NCBI RefSeq assembly: GCF_900119165.1
Contig: NZ_FPJG01000006.1
Span: 1,426,001 to 1,490,000 of the forward strand
Direction: 5' to 3'
DNA length: 64,000 nt
Origin: Amycolatopsis australiensis
Lineage (GTDB): Bacteria; Actinomycetota; Actinomycetes; Mycobacteriales; Pseudonocardiaceae
Of the stretch, positions 41,813 to 51,401 are shown one piece after another (position 1 is the stretch's first letter; every line of letters begins with the position of its first letter). Both the position numbers and the translations under genes were made by a program. The notes under the pieces are model-generated. The model was not told the origin of the DNA and made no database searches. It saw nothing but the letters and a program-made list of their open reading frames with translations.

Positions 41813-42353
41813 CCGCTTGATCGACGCCCTGCTGGCCGCGCCCGCGCGGCTCGGGCGGGTGCGGATCCTCGCCGTCGATGGTCCTTCGGGGGCCGGCAAG
41901 TCCACTTTGGCCGCTCAGGTCGCCGATCGGCTGCGTGCTCGTGGCTGCCGGACCGAGCTGGTGAGCACCGACGCCTTCGCCACGTGGGACGACCCCGTCG
42001 CGTGGTGGCCGCGGCTCGTCGACGGCGTCCTGCGGCCCCTCGCGGACGGCGTCGACGGCGCGTACCGGCGAATGGACTGGTCCACCGGGACACCCCGGCC
42101 CGGCGAGCTCGTGCGCGTGCCCGTGCCGGACGTCCTTGTGCTGGAGGGCGTTTCGAGCGGCCGCGCTTCGGTAAGACCTCTGCTTTCGCACCTCTGCTGG
42201 CTCTCCGGCGGCTCGGCGGCGCAGCGGCTGGCCCGAGCGGTGGCGCGCGACGGCGAAGCCGCGTACGCGGAACTGAGCCGGTGGCAACGCTTCGAGCGCG
42301 GCTGGTTCGCCGTCGACGGCACCCCCGAAGCCGCGGACACCCGACTTTCGTAG
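41772..42353 (+). CDS. P-loop kinase of the uridine-kinase type
   Basis: About 193 aa. Walker A GPSGAGKST (near residue 35), TDAFATWDDP (catalytic-region Asp), and the C-terminal LSRWQRFERGWFAVDGT. The actinobacterial group is annotated as uridine kinase or uncharacterised P-loop kinase. The start is uncertain: ATG at 41772 overlaps DUF2304 by 41 bp; a TTG at 41817 would shorten it by 15 residues. The substrate is not proven. Confidence 0.8.
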   Translation: MSKGFPRSSASPSDRLIDALLAAPARLGRVRILAVDGPSGAGKSTLAAQVADRLRARGCRTELVSTDAFATWDDPVAWWPRLVDGVLRPLADGVDGAYRRMDWSTGTPRPGELVRVPVPDVLVLEGVSSGRASVRPLLSHLCWLSGGSAAQRLARAVARDGEAAYAELSRWQRFERGWFAVDGTPEAADTRLS

Positions 42354-42681
42354 GGGATCGTGCGGTCACGCTGCGTATACTGTCCGATCCGGATCGATCC
42401 AGCCGACCGGTCGGCTGCAGCACGACCCGACGCGCGTGGGTACCGCCATCTGAGTTAGTGATCGGGCACCGCACGGAACGGTCTGCCCCAAATGGTCACA
42501 TTCTGTCGCGATTTACGGACACATTGCGGTCAAATCGACGCCCACGTAGCGCGATCGTAACCTCACGTACTTAAGCCCGGGCCGACTTCCCGCTAGTGTC
42601 GGCGGGCACACCGATCGTCCGTCGAGTTCCTGACCGACCGGACGGTGACTTTGAACCCGAACATCTCCCAAGGGGTGCCAG
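42354..42681. other. Promoter region of the peptide transporter operon
   Basis: 328 bp, relatively AT-rich for the window around 42480-42570. TATACT at 42376-42381 could be a -10 box; TAGTGT near 42594 is another. No coding signs. GGGG lies about 9 bases before the ATG of the binding protein. Confidence 0.45.
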
Positions 42682-44352
42682 ATGCAGCAATTGCGGCTGA
42701 CCCGAACACGCCGCGTGGCCCTGATCGGGCTCGCCGGCGCGCTCGCGGTTTCGCTGTCCGCCTGTGCGGAATCCAAGCGTGAAGAGGGCGCCGGGGGTGG
42801 TTCCGGAGGCACGATGATCTTCGGTGCGGCCGGCAACCCGAAGATGTTCGACCCCGCGTTCAACGACGAGGGCGAGACCTTCCGGATCACGCGGCAGATC
42901 TACGACACGCTGATCCAGAACAAGCCGGGCACCGCCGACCTCGAGCCCTCCCTCGCCGAGAAGTGGGAGCCGAGCAACGACGGCAAGACCTGGACGTTCA
43001 CCCTCAAGTCGGGCGTGAAGTTCTCCGACGGCACCCCGATGGACGCCGCGGCGGTCTGCTTCAACTTCGACCGCTGGTACAACATGAAGGGCGCCGCGGC
43101 CCAGAGCCAGATGATCTACTACGGCGACGTCTTCGAGGGCTTCGCCAAGAACGAGGGCGACGCGGGCGGCGACCCCGTCTACAAGAGCTGCGAGGCGAAG
43201 GATCCGACGACCGCGGTCCTCAACCTGAACAAGGCCAAGGGCGCGTTCCCGGCGGCGTTCACCCTGCCGTCGTTCGCGATCCAGAGCCCGACCGCGCTCA
43301 AGCAGTACAACGCGGACCAGGTCACCCAGAGCGGTGACTCGTTCACCTACAGCGAGTACGCGAACAAGCACCCGGTCGGCACCGGCCCGTTCAAGTTCGA
43401 GAGCTGGGACCAGGGCAAGGGCGAGATCACGCTGGTCAAGAACGAGACCAGCCCGACGCCGGCGAAGCTCGACAAGCTGATCTTCAAGGTCATCCCGGAC
43501 GAGAACGCCCGCAAGCAGGCCCTCAAGGCCGGCGACATCAACGGCTACGACTACCCGAACCCGGCCGACTACGGCCTGCTGCGCAACGACGGCGAGCAGG
43601 TGCTCATCCGCCCGTCGTTCAACGTGCTGTACCTGGGCATCAACCAGGCGGGCAACCCGAAGCTGCAGGACGTCAAGGTCCGCCAGGCGCTGGCCTACGG
43701 CATCAACCGCGAGCAGTTCGTGAAGAGCAAGCTGGCGGAGGGTTCCGAGGTCGCGACCGAGTTCGTCCCGAAGGTCATCTCGGGCTACACCGACGACGTC
43801 ACGAAGTACCCGTACGACCCGGAGAAGGCGAAGCAGCTTCTCAAGGAAGCCGGCGCGGACAACCTGACGCTGAAGTTCTACTACCCGACCGAGGTCACCC
43901 GGCCGTACATGCCGAACCCGGCGGACACCTTCACCGCGATCTCCGAGGACCTCAAGAAGATCGGCATCAAGATCGAGGCCCACGCCGAGCCGTGGAACGG
44001 TGGCTACAAGGACGACGTGCAGAAGTTCGGCAAGCAGGACCTGCACCTGCTCGGCTGGACCGGTGACTACAACGACGCCGGCAACTTCGTCGGCACGTTC
44101 TTCGGCCGCGAGAAGAAGGAGTTCGGCTTCAACAACCCGCAGCTGTTCTCGGCGCTGGCCGCCGCGGACGCCTCGCCCGCCGGCGACGCGCACGCCAAGG
44201 CGTACCAGGAAGTGAACAAGCAGATCATGGACTACCTCCCGGCGGTCCCGATCGCGTACCCGACGCCGGCGATCGTGGTCGGCCCGAAGGTGAAGGGTCT
44301 GGTGGCGAGCCCGCTCACCGACGAGCGCTTCAACACCGTGACCGTGAGCTGA
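42682..44352 (+). CDS. ABC transporter substrate-binding lipoprotein, peptide/SBP_bac_5 type
   Basis: 556 aa. Lipobox SLSAC (Cys28). SBP_bac_5 pattern: MFDPAFNDEGETFRITRQIYDTL, PSLAEKWEPSNDGKTWTF, SDGTPMDAAAVCFNF, and LGWTGDYNDAGNF, typical of dipeptide/oligopeptide and related solute receptors. First gene of a five-gene operon. A stem-loop separates it from the permease, likely keeping the binding protein in excess. Confidence 0.95.
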   Translation: MQQLRLTRTRRVALIGLAGALAVSLSACAESKREEGAGGGSGGTMIFGAAGNPKMFDPAFNDEGETFRITRQIYDTLIQNKPGTADLEPSLAEKWEPSNDGKTWTFTLKSGVKFSDGTPMDAAAVCFNFDRWYNMKGAAAQSQMIYYGDVFEGFAKNEGDAGGDPVYKSCEAKDPTTAVLNLNKAKGAFPAAFTLPSFAIQSPTALKQYNADQVTQSGDSFTYSEYANKHPVGTGPFKFESWDQGKGEITLVKNETSPTPAKLDKLIFKVIPDENARKQALKAGDINGYDYPNPADYGLLRNDGEQVLIRPSFNVLYLGINQAGNPKLQDVKVRQALAYGINREQFVKSKLAEGSEVATEFVPKVISGYTDDVTKYPYDPEKAKQLLKEAGADNLTLKFYYPTEVTRPYMPNPADTFTAISEDLKKIGIKIEAHAEPWNGGYKDDVQKFGKQDLHLLGWTGDYNDAGNFVGTFFGREKKEFGFNNPQLFSALAAADASPAGDAHAKAYQEVNKQIMDYLPAVPIAYPTPAIVVGPKVKGLVASPLTDERFNTVTVS

Positions 44353-44354
44353 TT

Positions 44355-44406
44355 CCGGCTTCGAGCCGGACGCAGGGGGTGGGTGCTACCGCGCCCACCC
44401 CCTGCG
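44355..44406 (+). terminator. Intercistronic stem-loops after the binding protein gene
   Basis: CCGGCT/AGCCGG (44355-44369) and then GCAGGGGGTGGG/CCCACCCCCTGC (44372-44405) form two hairpins, the second with a 12-bp perfect stem. No T run follows, so it is likely a partial terminator or mRNA stabiliser. Confidence 0.6.
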
Positions 44407-44438
44407 CCTGATCCCGGGCTGCCACCAAAGGACTGCAC

Positions 44439-45440
44439 GTGCTCCGTTTTCTCGTGCGTCGGCTGCTACAAGCGATCCCGACGCTCCTCATCCTGTCCAT
44501 CCTGGTCTTCGCATGGCTGCGTTCCCTGCCCGGCGGTCCCGCCACCGCGCTGCTGGGTGACAAGGCAACGCCCGAGAAGATCGCCGACCTCAACCACGTA
44601 CTCGGGCTCGACCAGCCGATCTTCCTGCAGTACTTCAAGTTCCTCGGCCGGGCGCTGACCGGCGACTTCGGCAACTCGCTCGTCTCGGCTCAGCCGGTGA
44701 TGGGCGAGATCACCACGTTCCTCCCGGCGACCATCGAGCTGGGGCTCTCGGCGATGATCATCGCCGTCGTCATCGGCATCCCGGCGGGCTACCTGTCCGC
44801 GCGGTACCGCGGTGGCGTCGTCGACAACGTGATCATCGTGCTGAGCCTGGTCGGCGTCGCCGTGCCGGTGTTCTTCCTCGGCTACATGATGCAGGACATC
44901 CTGGCCTCGCCGCTCGGCCTGCCGTCGCAGGGCCGCCAGACCGCCGGCCTCGACGCCACGTCCATCACGAACTTCGCCCTGCTCGACGGCATCATGACCC
45001 AGGAGTGGGACGCCGTCTGGGACGCGTTCAAGCACCTGATCCTCCCCGCGTTCGCGCTCGCCACCATCCCGCTCGCGGTGATCACCCGGATCACTCGCGC
45101 TTCGGTGCTCGAGGTGCTCAACGAGGACTTCATCCGCACGGCCAACTCGAAGGGCCTCACGCAGCCGGTGGTCCGCCGCCGGCACGTGCTGCGCAACGGC
45201 CTGCTGCCGGTGGTCACCACCATCGGCCTGCAGACCGGCGCGCTGCTCGGCGGCGCCGTGCTGACCGAGCGGGTGTTCAACTTCCGCGGTCTCGGCTTCC
45301 TGCTGGCCGAGGGCATCGAACGGCGTGACTACCCCCGGCTGCAGGCGCTGCTGCTCTTCGGAGCCGTGGTGTACGTGCTGGTGAACATGCTGGTCGACAT
45401 CTCGTACGGGATCATCGACCCGAGGGTGCGTGTGCGATGA
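44439..45440 (+). CDS. ABC transporter permease, DppB/OppB type
   Basis: 333 aa. Starts MLRFLVRRLLQAIPTLLILS as the family does. Six helices, with a periplasmic domain between helices 1 and 2 and the EAA-like loop (EDFIRTANSKGLTQPVVRRRHVLRNGLLPV). The ending DPRVRVR is typical. It overlaps the second permease by 4 bp. Confidence 0.96.
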   Translation: MLRFLVRRLLQAIPTLLILSILVFAWLRSLPGGPATALLGDKATPEKIADLNHVLGLDQPIFLQYFKFLGRALTGDFGNSLVSAQPVMGEITTFLPATIELGLSAMIIAVVIGIPAGYLSARYRGGVVDNVIIVLSLVGVAVPVFFLGYMMQDILASPLGLPSQGRQTAGLDATSITNFALLDGIMTQEWDAVWDAFKHLILPAFALATIPLAVITRITRASVLEVLNEDFIRTANSKGLTQPVVRRRHVLRNGLLPVVTTIGLQTGALLGGAVLTERVFNFRGLGFLLAEGIERRDYPRLQALLLFGAVVYVLVNMLVDISYGIIDPRVRVR

Positions 45441-46366
45441 ACACTCTGCTCAACAAGAAGAAGGAACCGATCGACAAGCTCGCGGCGGCGAGCGGGCGCA
45501 GCCTCGGCGGCGAAGCGTTCCGCCGGATGCTGCGCAACCCGGTCGCGATCACCGGTGGCGTCATCACCGGCCTGTTCCTGCTGCTGGCGATCTTCGCACC
45601 GCTGCTCGCGCCGAAGGACCCGCTCGAGCGGTCCATGCAGGACCACGTCCAGCTCGGCCGGGGCATCATCCCCGGCTCGATGCCCGGCTACCCGCTCGGC
45701 GTCGACGACTTCGGCCGCGACTTCCTCTCCCGGCTGATCGTCGGCGCGCAGCAGACACTGATCGTCGGCGTGCTGGCCACGGTGATCGGCGTGCTGCTGG
45801 GCGTGCTCATCGGCGGTCTCGCGGGCGCGTTCGGCGGCTGGGTCGACACCGTTCTCATGCGACTGGTCGACGTCATGCTGTCGTTCCCGTCGCTGCTGCT
45901 GGCGATCTCGATCGCGGCGCTGTTCGCGAAGCCGAGCCAGTGGACGGTCATCCTCGCCGTGTCGATGATCGGCGTCCCGATCTTCGCCCGGCTCCTGCGC
46001 GGTTCCATGCTGGCCCAGCGCGACGCCGACCACGTGCTGGCGGCGACGTCACTGGGCGTCAAGCGCGGGACGATCGTGTTCCGGCACATGCTGCCGAACT
46101 CGCTCGGCCCGGTCATCGTGCAGGCGACCCTGACGTTGGCGACGTCCATCCTGGAGGCCGCGGCGCTGTCGTTCCTCGGTCTGGGCGACCCGGACCCGTC
46201 GCGGGCGGAGTGGGGGCTGATGCTCGGCAAGGCCGCGCGCCAGTTCCTCGACATCCGCCCGGAGCTCGCGTACTACCCGGCCATCGCGATCATCGTGGTC
46301 GCGCTCGGGTTCACGCTGCTCGGCGAGTCACTCCGCGAAGCCCTCGACCCGAAGAACAGGCGGTGA
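45437..46366 (+). CDS. ABC transporter permease, DppC/OppC type
   Basis: 309 aa. N-terminal cytoplasmic segment with GGEAFRRMLRNPVAITGGVITGLFLLLAIFAP, HPLGTD-type block here as YPLGVDDFGRDFLSRLI, and EAA loop (DHVLAATSLGVKRGTIVFRHMLPNS). ATG start overlaps the DppB-type stop; the next ATPase begins GTG in its stop. Confidence 0.96.
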   Translation: MNTLLNKKKEPIDKLAAASGRSLGGEAFRRMLRNPVAITGGVITGLFLLLAIFAPLLAPKDPLERSMQDHVQLGRGIIPGSMPGYPLGVDDFGRDFLSRLIVGAQQTLIVGVLATVIGVLLGVLIGGLAGAFGGWVDTVLMRLVDVMLSFPSLLLAISIAALFAKPSQWTVILAVSMIGVPIFARLLRGSMLAQRDADHVLAATSLGVKRGTIVFRHMLPNSLGPVIVQATLTLATSILEAAALSFLGLGDPDPSRAEWGLMLGKAARQFLDIRPELAYYPAIAIIVVALGFTLLGESLREALDPKNRR

Positions 46367-47367
46367 AACCGGTGGCACTCCTTGAAGTCCGTGACCTCAC
46401 GGTCCAGTTCGTCCGCCGTGGCGAGCAGCCGTTCACCGCGGTGGACAACGTCAGCTTCGACGTCGAGCCGGGCCAGACGGTCGGCCTGGTCGGCGAGTCC
46501 GGCTGCGGCAAGTCCGTGACGTCGCTGGCGATCATGCGGCTGCTGGCCAAGCGCGGCAACAAGGTCAGCGGCTCGGTGCGCTTCGAGGGCACGGACCTGC
46601 TCACGCTGTCCGACAAGGACATGCGCGACCGCCGCGGCCGCGACCTGGGCATGGTGTTCCAGGACCCGCTGTCGTCGCTGAACCCGGTCATCCCGATCGG
46701 GCTGCAGATCACCGAGGTGCTGGAGCGCCACCGCGGGATGTCGCGCAAGGCGGCGTCCGTCGAAGCGGTGGACCTGTTGGACAAGGTCGGCATCCCGGAC
46801 CCGTCGCGCCGGCTTTCCGAGTACCCGCACCAGCTTTCCGGTGGGATGCGGCAGCGCGCGCTGATCGCGATCGCGCTGGCGTGCCGTCCGCGGCTGCTCA
46901 TCGCCGACGAGCCGACCACCGCGCTGGACGTGACCATCCAGGCCCAGATCCTGGCGCTGCTGCGGGAACTGGTGCAGGACACCGGCACCGCGCTGATCAT
47001 GATCACGCACGACCTCGGTGTCGTCGCCGGGCTGTGCGACGAGGTCAACGTGCTCTACGGCGGCAAGATCGTCGAGCGGGCGCAGCGGCACCAGCTGTTC
47101 GCCGAGCCGCGGCACCCGTACACGCACGGCCTGCTCGCTTCGATCCCGCGCCTCGACGCGGGCCGCGGCGAGAAGCTGGTCCCCATCCGCGGTTCGGTGG
47201 CCGACAACATCCCGTGGACCTCCGCGTGCGCGTTCGCGCCGCGCTGTCCCAACGCGCTGCCGGTCTGCCGCGAGGTCCAGCCGCAGCTGGAGCCCGACCA
47301 GGGCGGCCTGCTGCGCTGTCACAACCCCGTGCGGCCCGCGGTCGCCGCGGGAGGAGGAGCCCGATGA
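46363..47367 (+). CDS. ABC transporter ATPase, DppD/OppD type
   Basis: 334 aa. Walker A GESGCGKS, signature LSGGMRQR, Walker [13 protein letters not shown], then the oligopeptide C-terminal region with four Cys (CAFAPRCP...C...C) that binds an iron-sulfur cluster in this family. GTG start overlaps the permease stop; a second GTG three codons on is possible. Confidence 0.95.
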   Translation: MKPVALLEVRDLTVQFVRRGEQPFTAVDNVSFDVEPGQTVGLVGESGCGKSVTSLAIMRLLAKRGNKVSGSVRFEGTDLLTLSDKDMRDRRGRDLGMVFQDPLSSLNPVIPIGLQITEVLERHRGMSRKAASVEAVDLLDKVGIPDPSRRLSEYPHQLSGGMRQRALIAIALACRPRLLIADEPTTALDVTIQAQILALLRELVQDTGTALIMITHDLGVVAGLCDEVNVLYGGKIVERAQRHQLFAEPRHPYTHGLLASIPRLDAGRGEKLVPIRGSVADNIPWTSACAFAPRCPNALPVCREVQPQLEPDQGGLLRCHNPVRPAVAAGGGAR

Positions 47368-48476
47368 CCCGTCCTGCTGGTGACGTGCTGCTCGAGGTCA
47401 CCGACCTCAAGGTGCACTTCCCGATCAAGCGCGGCATCGTGATCGACCGGACGGTCGGGCACGTGTACGCGGTCGACGGCGTCGACCTGGCCATCCGCCG
47501 CGGCGAGACCTACGGCCTGGTGGGCGAGTCGGGCTGCGGCAAGTCCACGCTGGGCCGGGCGATCCTGCGGCTCAACGAGCCGACGTCGGGTCACGTGGTC
47601 TTCGACGGCACGGACGTCGCCGCGCTGAAAGGGGAGGAACTGCGGAAGGCCCGGCGCCGGATGCAGATGATCTTCCAGGACCCGCTGTCCAGTTTGGACC
47701 CCCGCCAGTCGGTCGAGTCCATCCTCGTCGAAGGCATGCACGCGCACGGCCTCGACAAGGACAAGGAGGCCACGCAGCGGCGGCTGCGGGAGCTGCTGGC
47801 GGCGGTCGGCCTGCCGGAGACGGCGCTGCGGAAGTACCCGCACGAGTTTTCGGGCGGGCAGCGCCAGCGCATCGGCATCGCGCGGGCGCTGGCCGTGGAG
47901 CCGGACCTGATCGTCGCCGACGAGCCGGTGTCCGCATTGGACGTTTCGGTGCAGGCGCAGGTGGTGAACCTGCTGGAGGAGCTGCAGGACCAGCTCGGCC
48001 TGACGTACGTGGTGATCGCGCACGACCTCGCGGTGGTGCGGCACATCTCCGACCGCATCGGCGTGATGTACCTGGGCGCGCTGGTGGAGGAGACCGACGC
48101 GGACTCGCTCTACCGGGACCCGCTGCACCCGTACACGAAGGCGCTGCTGTCGGCGATCCCGGTGCCGGACCCGCAGGTCGAGGACACCCGGGAGCAGATC
48201 CTGCTCGCCGGTGACCTGCCGTCGCCGGCGAACCCGCCGTCGGGCTGCCGCTTCCACACGCGGTGCCCGTGGCGGCAGGCGAGCCTGTGCGACACCGACC
48301 GCCCGCAGCTGCGCGAGATCGGCAGCGGGCACCGGGTGGCGTGCCACTACGCGGAGGACATCCGCGACGGGCGCATCCAGCCGCACGAGGTGGAGCCGGA
48401 GCTGGTGGAGCTCACCGGGGCGCTGAACCCCGACCTGGGTCCGCCGGACGTCGGCACGTCCGCCGAGATCCTCTGA
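47364..48476 (+). CDS. ABC transporter ATPase, DppF/OppF type
   Basis: 370 aa. Walker [20 protein letters not shown], signature [24 protein letters not shown], and the C-terminal [15 protein letters not shown] motif. It pairs with the DppD-type ATPase. GGAGGAG precedes the ATG. The last gene of the operon, followed by a strong terminator. Confidence 0.95.
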   Translation: MTRPAGDVLLEVTDLKVHFPIKRGIVIDRTVGHVYAVDGVDLAIRRGETYGLVGESGCGKSTLGRAILRLNEPTSGHVVFDGTDVAALKGEELRKARRRMQMIFQDPLSSLDPRQSVESILVEGMHAHGLDKDKEATQRRLRELLAAVGLPETALRKYPHEFSGGQRQRIGIARALAVEPDLIVADEPVSALDVSVQAQVVNLLEELQDQLGLTYVVIAHDLAVVRHISDRIGVMYLGALVEETDADSLYRDPLHPYTKALLSAIPVPDPQVEDTREQILLAGDLPSPANPPSGCRFHTRCPWRQASLCDTDRPQLREIGSGHRVACHYAEDIRDGRIQPHEVEPELVELTGALNPDLGPPDVGTSAEIL

Positions 48477-48481
48477 CGAGC

Positions 48482-48516
48482 ACGGCCGGCCGGGAGCCTT
48501 CCCGGCCGGCCGTTTT
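48482..48516 (+). terminator. Rho-independent terminator of the peptide transporter operon
   Basis: ACGGCCGGCCGGGA and TCCCGGCCGGCCGT form a 14-bp perfect stem with a GCCT loop, followed by TTTT. One of the clearest terminators in the window. It also serves the convergent sigma factor gene. Confidence 0.88.
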
Positions 48517-49709
48517 CACGGCGCCAGCTCGGCGGCCCGTGACTGCAGGTAGGCCTGTTCCGGCAGGCTCAAGGTCCGCCGGGCGGCGGCCAGGTAGGCC
48601 TCGCTCGCCGCGGCGGTGTCCCCGGACAGCTCCAGCAGGTGCGCGCGCACCGCGTCCACCCGGTGGTGGCGCTCCAGCGCGGGGTCCGCGATCCCGTTCA
48701 GCTCCGCCAGCCCGGCCTGCGGGCCGTGGACCTGGGCGAACGCCACGACGCGGTTCAGCGTCACCATCGGGCCCGGCGCCACGACCCGCAGCAGGTCGTA
48801 CAGCGTGAGGATCTGCGCCCAGTCCGTCTCTTCGGCCGTCGGGGCCTCGTCGTGCACCGCCGCGATCGCCGCCTGGAGCTGGTACGGGCCGACGGGCGCG
48901 GTGGCCAGCGCACGGGTGATCAGTTCGACGCCTTCCGCGATGAATTCCCTGTTCCAGCGCGTCCGGTCCTGCTCCGCCAGCGGGATCAGCGCGCCGGTCG
49001 GCCCGACCCGTGCGGGGCGGCGGGCGTCGGTCAGCAGCATCAGGGCCAGCAGGCCGGTGACCTCGCCGTCGTCCGGCAGCTCCGCGCGCAGCAGGCGGAC
49101 CAGGCGGATGGCCTCGGTCGTCAGGTCGACGCGGTTGAGCGCGTCGCCCGAGCTGGCGGTGTGGCCTTCGGTGAAGATCAGGTACAGCACCTGCAGCACC
49201 GCGGGCAGCCGCTCGGCGCGGTTTTCGCCGGTGAACCGTTCGCCGCGCAGCTTCTGCTTCGCGCGGCTGATCCGCTGGCCGATCGTGGCTTCCGGGACAA
49301 GGAACGCGCGGGCGATCTCGGCGGTCGTCAGTCCGCCGACCGCGCGCAGCGTGAGCGCGACCTGTGAGGGCCGCGGGAGCGACGGGTGGCAGCAGAGCAG
49401 CAGCAGGGTCAGCGTGTCGTCGATGCCGGCGACCGGCTCGGGATCGGGCGGCTCGGCCAGCGCGACGGCCTGCTCCCGCCGCTGCCGGGCGGTCTCGCTG
49501 CGCCACTGCTCGATGCGGCGCCGGGACGCCGTGGTGATCAGCCATCCTTTCGGGTGGTCCGGAACGCCTTCGACCGGCCACTGCTGCGACGCGGCCAGCA
49601 GTGCCTCCTGGACGGCGTCCTCGCAGGTGTCGAAGCCGCCGTAGCGCCGGACGAGGGCCGCGAGCACCTGGGGCGCGAGATCGCGGAGCAGGCGTTCGAC
49701 GTCGGTCAC
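48516..49709 (-). CDS. ECF sigma factor of the ECF42 type
   Basis: 397 aa. Sigma-70 region 2 (VLAALVRRYGGFDTCEDAVQEALLAASQQWP) and region 4 (LTTAEIARAFLVPEATIGQRISRAKQKLR), followed by a long C-terminal extension (residues about 190-397) with helical repeats (DUF6596/TPR-like). This architecture and the adjacent DGPF protein define ECF42, which has no anti-sigma factor. The C-terminal extension is known in that group to be needed for activity. Confidence 0.92.
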   Translation of the reverse strand: MTDVERLLRDLAPQVLAALVRRYGGFDTCEDAVQEALLAASQQWPVEGVPDHPKGWLITTASRRRIEQWRSETARQRREQAVALAEPPDPEPVAGIDDTLTLLLLCCHPSLPRPSQVALTLRAVGGLTTAEIARAFLVPEATIGQRISRAKQKLRGERFTGENRAERLPAVLQVLYLIFTEGHTASSGDALNRVDLTTEAIRLVRLLRAELPDDGEVTGLLALMLLTDARRPARVGPTGALIPLAEQDRTRWNREFIAEGVELITRALATAPVGPYQLQAAIAAVHDEAPTAEETDWAQILTLYDLLRVVAPGPMVTLNRVVAFAQVHGPQAGLAELNGIADPALERHHRVDAVRAHLLELSGDTAAASEAYLAAARRTLSLPEQAYLQSRAAELAP

Positions 49710-50077
49710 AGCTCGGGTCCGTGCAGGCCCATGACGGGCCGCACCTCGACGACCCCGAAGGCGGCCTCGGGGATCCGGGCGGCGATCTCGACGGCGCGTT
49801 CGCGGCTTTCGCAGTCGAGCAGGTAGAAGCCGGCGAGGAACTCCTTGGCCTCGGCGAACGGCCCGTCGGTGGTCGTGGCGCCGTTCTCGCCGACGCGGAC
49901 CTGGGTGGTGAGTTCGGGGAAGGCGAGCCGCTCGGAGACGATGCGTTCCCCGGACGCGTCCAGCTCGTCGTTGAGCTGCTGGTAGTAGGCGAGGCCGGCC
50001 GCGCGCTGCTGGTCGCTCATGCCGGCCCAGGCCTGCCGGGACTCGGGGTTGCCGTAGATCAGGACCACGTATTTCAC
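49706..50077 (-). CDS. YciI/DGPF-domain protein
   Basis: 123 aa from GTG at 50077 with GGGAGG upstream. Family motif TTDGPFAEAKEFLAGFYLLD contains the DGPF tetrapeptide. The ferredoxin-like fold has no proven enzyme activity. It overlaps the ECF42 gene by 4 bp and is the usual first gene of ECF42 operons, often itself a target. Confidence 0.93.
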   Translation of the reverse strand: MKYVVLIYGNPESRQAWAGMSDQQRAAGLAYYQQLNDELDASGERIVSERLAFPELTTQVRVGENGATTTDGPFAEAKEFLAGFYLLDCESRERAVEIAARIPEAAFGVVEVRPVMGLHGPEL

Positions 50078-50159
50078 GAAAGCCTCCCGAGCGGTGTCGA
50101 AATCCGGCGGGCGGCGCCTACGTCCCTGCCGAAAGCACCGGCCCTTCGAGGAGGATGAC

Positions 50160-50582
50160 ATGACCGAGCAGCGAATCCGCGAACTGATGGCCGCGCGTAC
50201 GACCGCGATGGCAGCGCGTGACGCGGCGGGGTTGGCGGCCCTGTACGAGCCGGCGGCGGTGGCGTTCACGCTGGCCCCGCCGTTGGTCCACCACGGCGAA
50301 GACCCGGCGGCGCGCCAGGCGTGGTTCGACGGGTTCGACGGGCCGATCGAGTACGAGGTCCGTGACCTGGAGGTCGTCGTCGGCGGCGAGGTGGCGTACA
50401 CGCATTCGGTGAACCGGCTGTCGACCACACCCAAGGGGATGGCGCAGCCGTTCGAGCTGTGGTTCCGCTCGACGGTCTGCTTCCGGAAGGTGGCGGGTGA
50501 CTGGCGGATCACCCACGTGCACGACTCGACGCCGTTCTACATGGACGGCACCTTCCGAGCGGCGCTGGACCTGAAGCCCTGA
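50160..50582 (+). CDS. SnoaL/NTF2-like protein
   Basis: 140 aa cone-shaped alpha+beta barrel: RIRELMAARTTAMAARDAAGLAALYEPAAVAF, then VRDLEVVVGGEVAYTHSVNRLS and STVCFRKVAGDWRITHVHDSTPFYMDG. No certain catalytic residue. GAGGAGG precedes the ATG. It is divergent from the DGPF-ECF42 pair and may belong to its regulon. A DnaA box cluster follows. Confidence 0.88.
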   Translation: MTEQRIRELMAARTTAMAARDAAGLAALYEPAAVAFTLAPPLVHHGEDPAARQAWFDGFDGPIEYEVRDLEVVVGGEVAYTHSVNRLSTTPKGMAQPFELWFRSTVCFRKVAGDWRITHVHDSTPFYMDGTFRAALDLKP

Positions 50583-50595
50583 CGTCGTCCCAGGC

Positions 50596-50637
50596 TTGTC
50601 CACAGGTGGTGAATCCTGTGGACAAGCCTGTGGACAA
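50596..50637. promoter_or_regulatory. Cluster of three DnaA boxes
   Basis: Perfect TTGTCCACA at 50596-50604 (plus) and its complement TGTGGACAA at 50617-50625 and 50629-50637, the last two 12 bp apart in the same direction. They lie between the SnoaL gene and the dedA gene, 120 bp before its GTG. Confidence 0.8.
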
Positions 50638-50756
50638 CTTGGGTACCCCCGACCTGAGTCGTACGGGCGGCGATACCTGAGTAGGCCGTCCCGGGCGCCT
50701 CGCCCCCGGTACCCTGCGGGAAGCAGGAGTTTCCGAAACAGCAGGGGGTACGAGCA

Positions 50757-51401
50757 GTGCACGTCGACCAATGGCTGCAGGCGATACCGCCGCTCTCGGT
50801 GTACCTGATCGTCGGCGCCGTGATCATGATCGAGAGCCTCGGCATTCCCCTGCCCGGCGAAATCGTGCTGGTCAGCGCCGCCTTGCTCGCCTCGCAGCAC
50901 GACACGCTGAACCCGCTGTGGATCGGCGTTCTCGCCAGCGCGGGCGCCATCGTCGGTGACAGCATCGGATATCTGATCGGCAAGACCGGCGGGCAGCGGC
51001 TGTTCGCCTGGGCGGGCCGGAAATTCCCGAAGCACTTCGGCCCGACGCACCTCGCGAACGCCGAGCGGATCTTCGACAAGCGCGGCGTGTGGGCCGTCTT
51101 CCTCGGCCGGTTCATCGCCTTCCTGCGCATCCTCGCCGGCCCGCTCGCCGGGTCGCTCAAGATGCACTACCCGAAGTTCCTGCTGGCGAACGCAGCCGGC
51201 GGCATCGTCTGGGCCGGCGGCACCACCGCCCTCGTCTACTACCTCGGCGTGGTCGCCGAGGAGTGGCTGGGCAACTTCTCCAAGTACGGCCTGCTCGCCG
51301 CCGTCGTGATCGGGGTCGTCGTCTTCTTCGTCATGAAGAAGCGCCTCGGCCGCAAGCACGAGGAAGAAGAGAAGCAGGAAGTCAACGAGCCGACGGCCTA
51401 G
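50757..51401 (+). CDS. DedA-family membrane protein
   Basis: 214 aa from GTG. Re-entrant pattern and helices: LPGEIVLVSAALLA, SAGAIVGDSIGYLIGKTGG, the conserved FLGRFIAFLRILAGPLAGSLKMHY (Arg motif), and NAAGGIVWAGGTT. DedA proteins move lipid carriers such as undecaprenyl phosphate across the membrane. An AGGGGG ribosome site is upstream. Its TAG stop lies in the CTAG repeat flanking the IS remnant. A DnaA box cluster is upstream. Confidence 0.93.
   Translation: MHVDQWLQAIPPLSVYLIVGAVIMIESLGIPLPGEIVLVSAALLASQHDTLNPLWIGVLASAGAIVGDSIGYLIGKTGGQRLFAWAGRKFPKHFGPTHLANAERIFDKRGVWAVFLGRFIAFLRILAGPLAGSLKMHYPKFLLANAAGGIVWAGGTTALVYYLGVVAEEWLGNFSKYGLLAAVVIGVVVFFVMKKRLGRKHEEEEKQEVNEPTA

Noticed and set aside
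50596..50637. Chromosomal origin oriC
   Set aside because: Only three DnaA boxes; no dnaA, dnaN, gyrB or AT-rich unwinding region in the neighbourhood.
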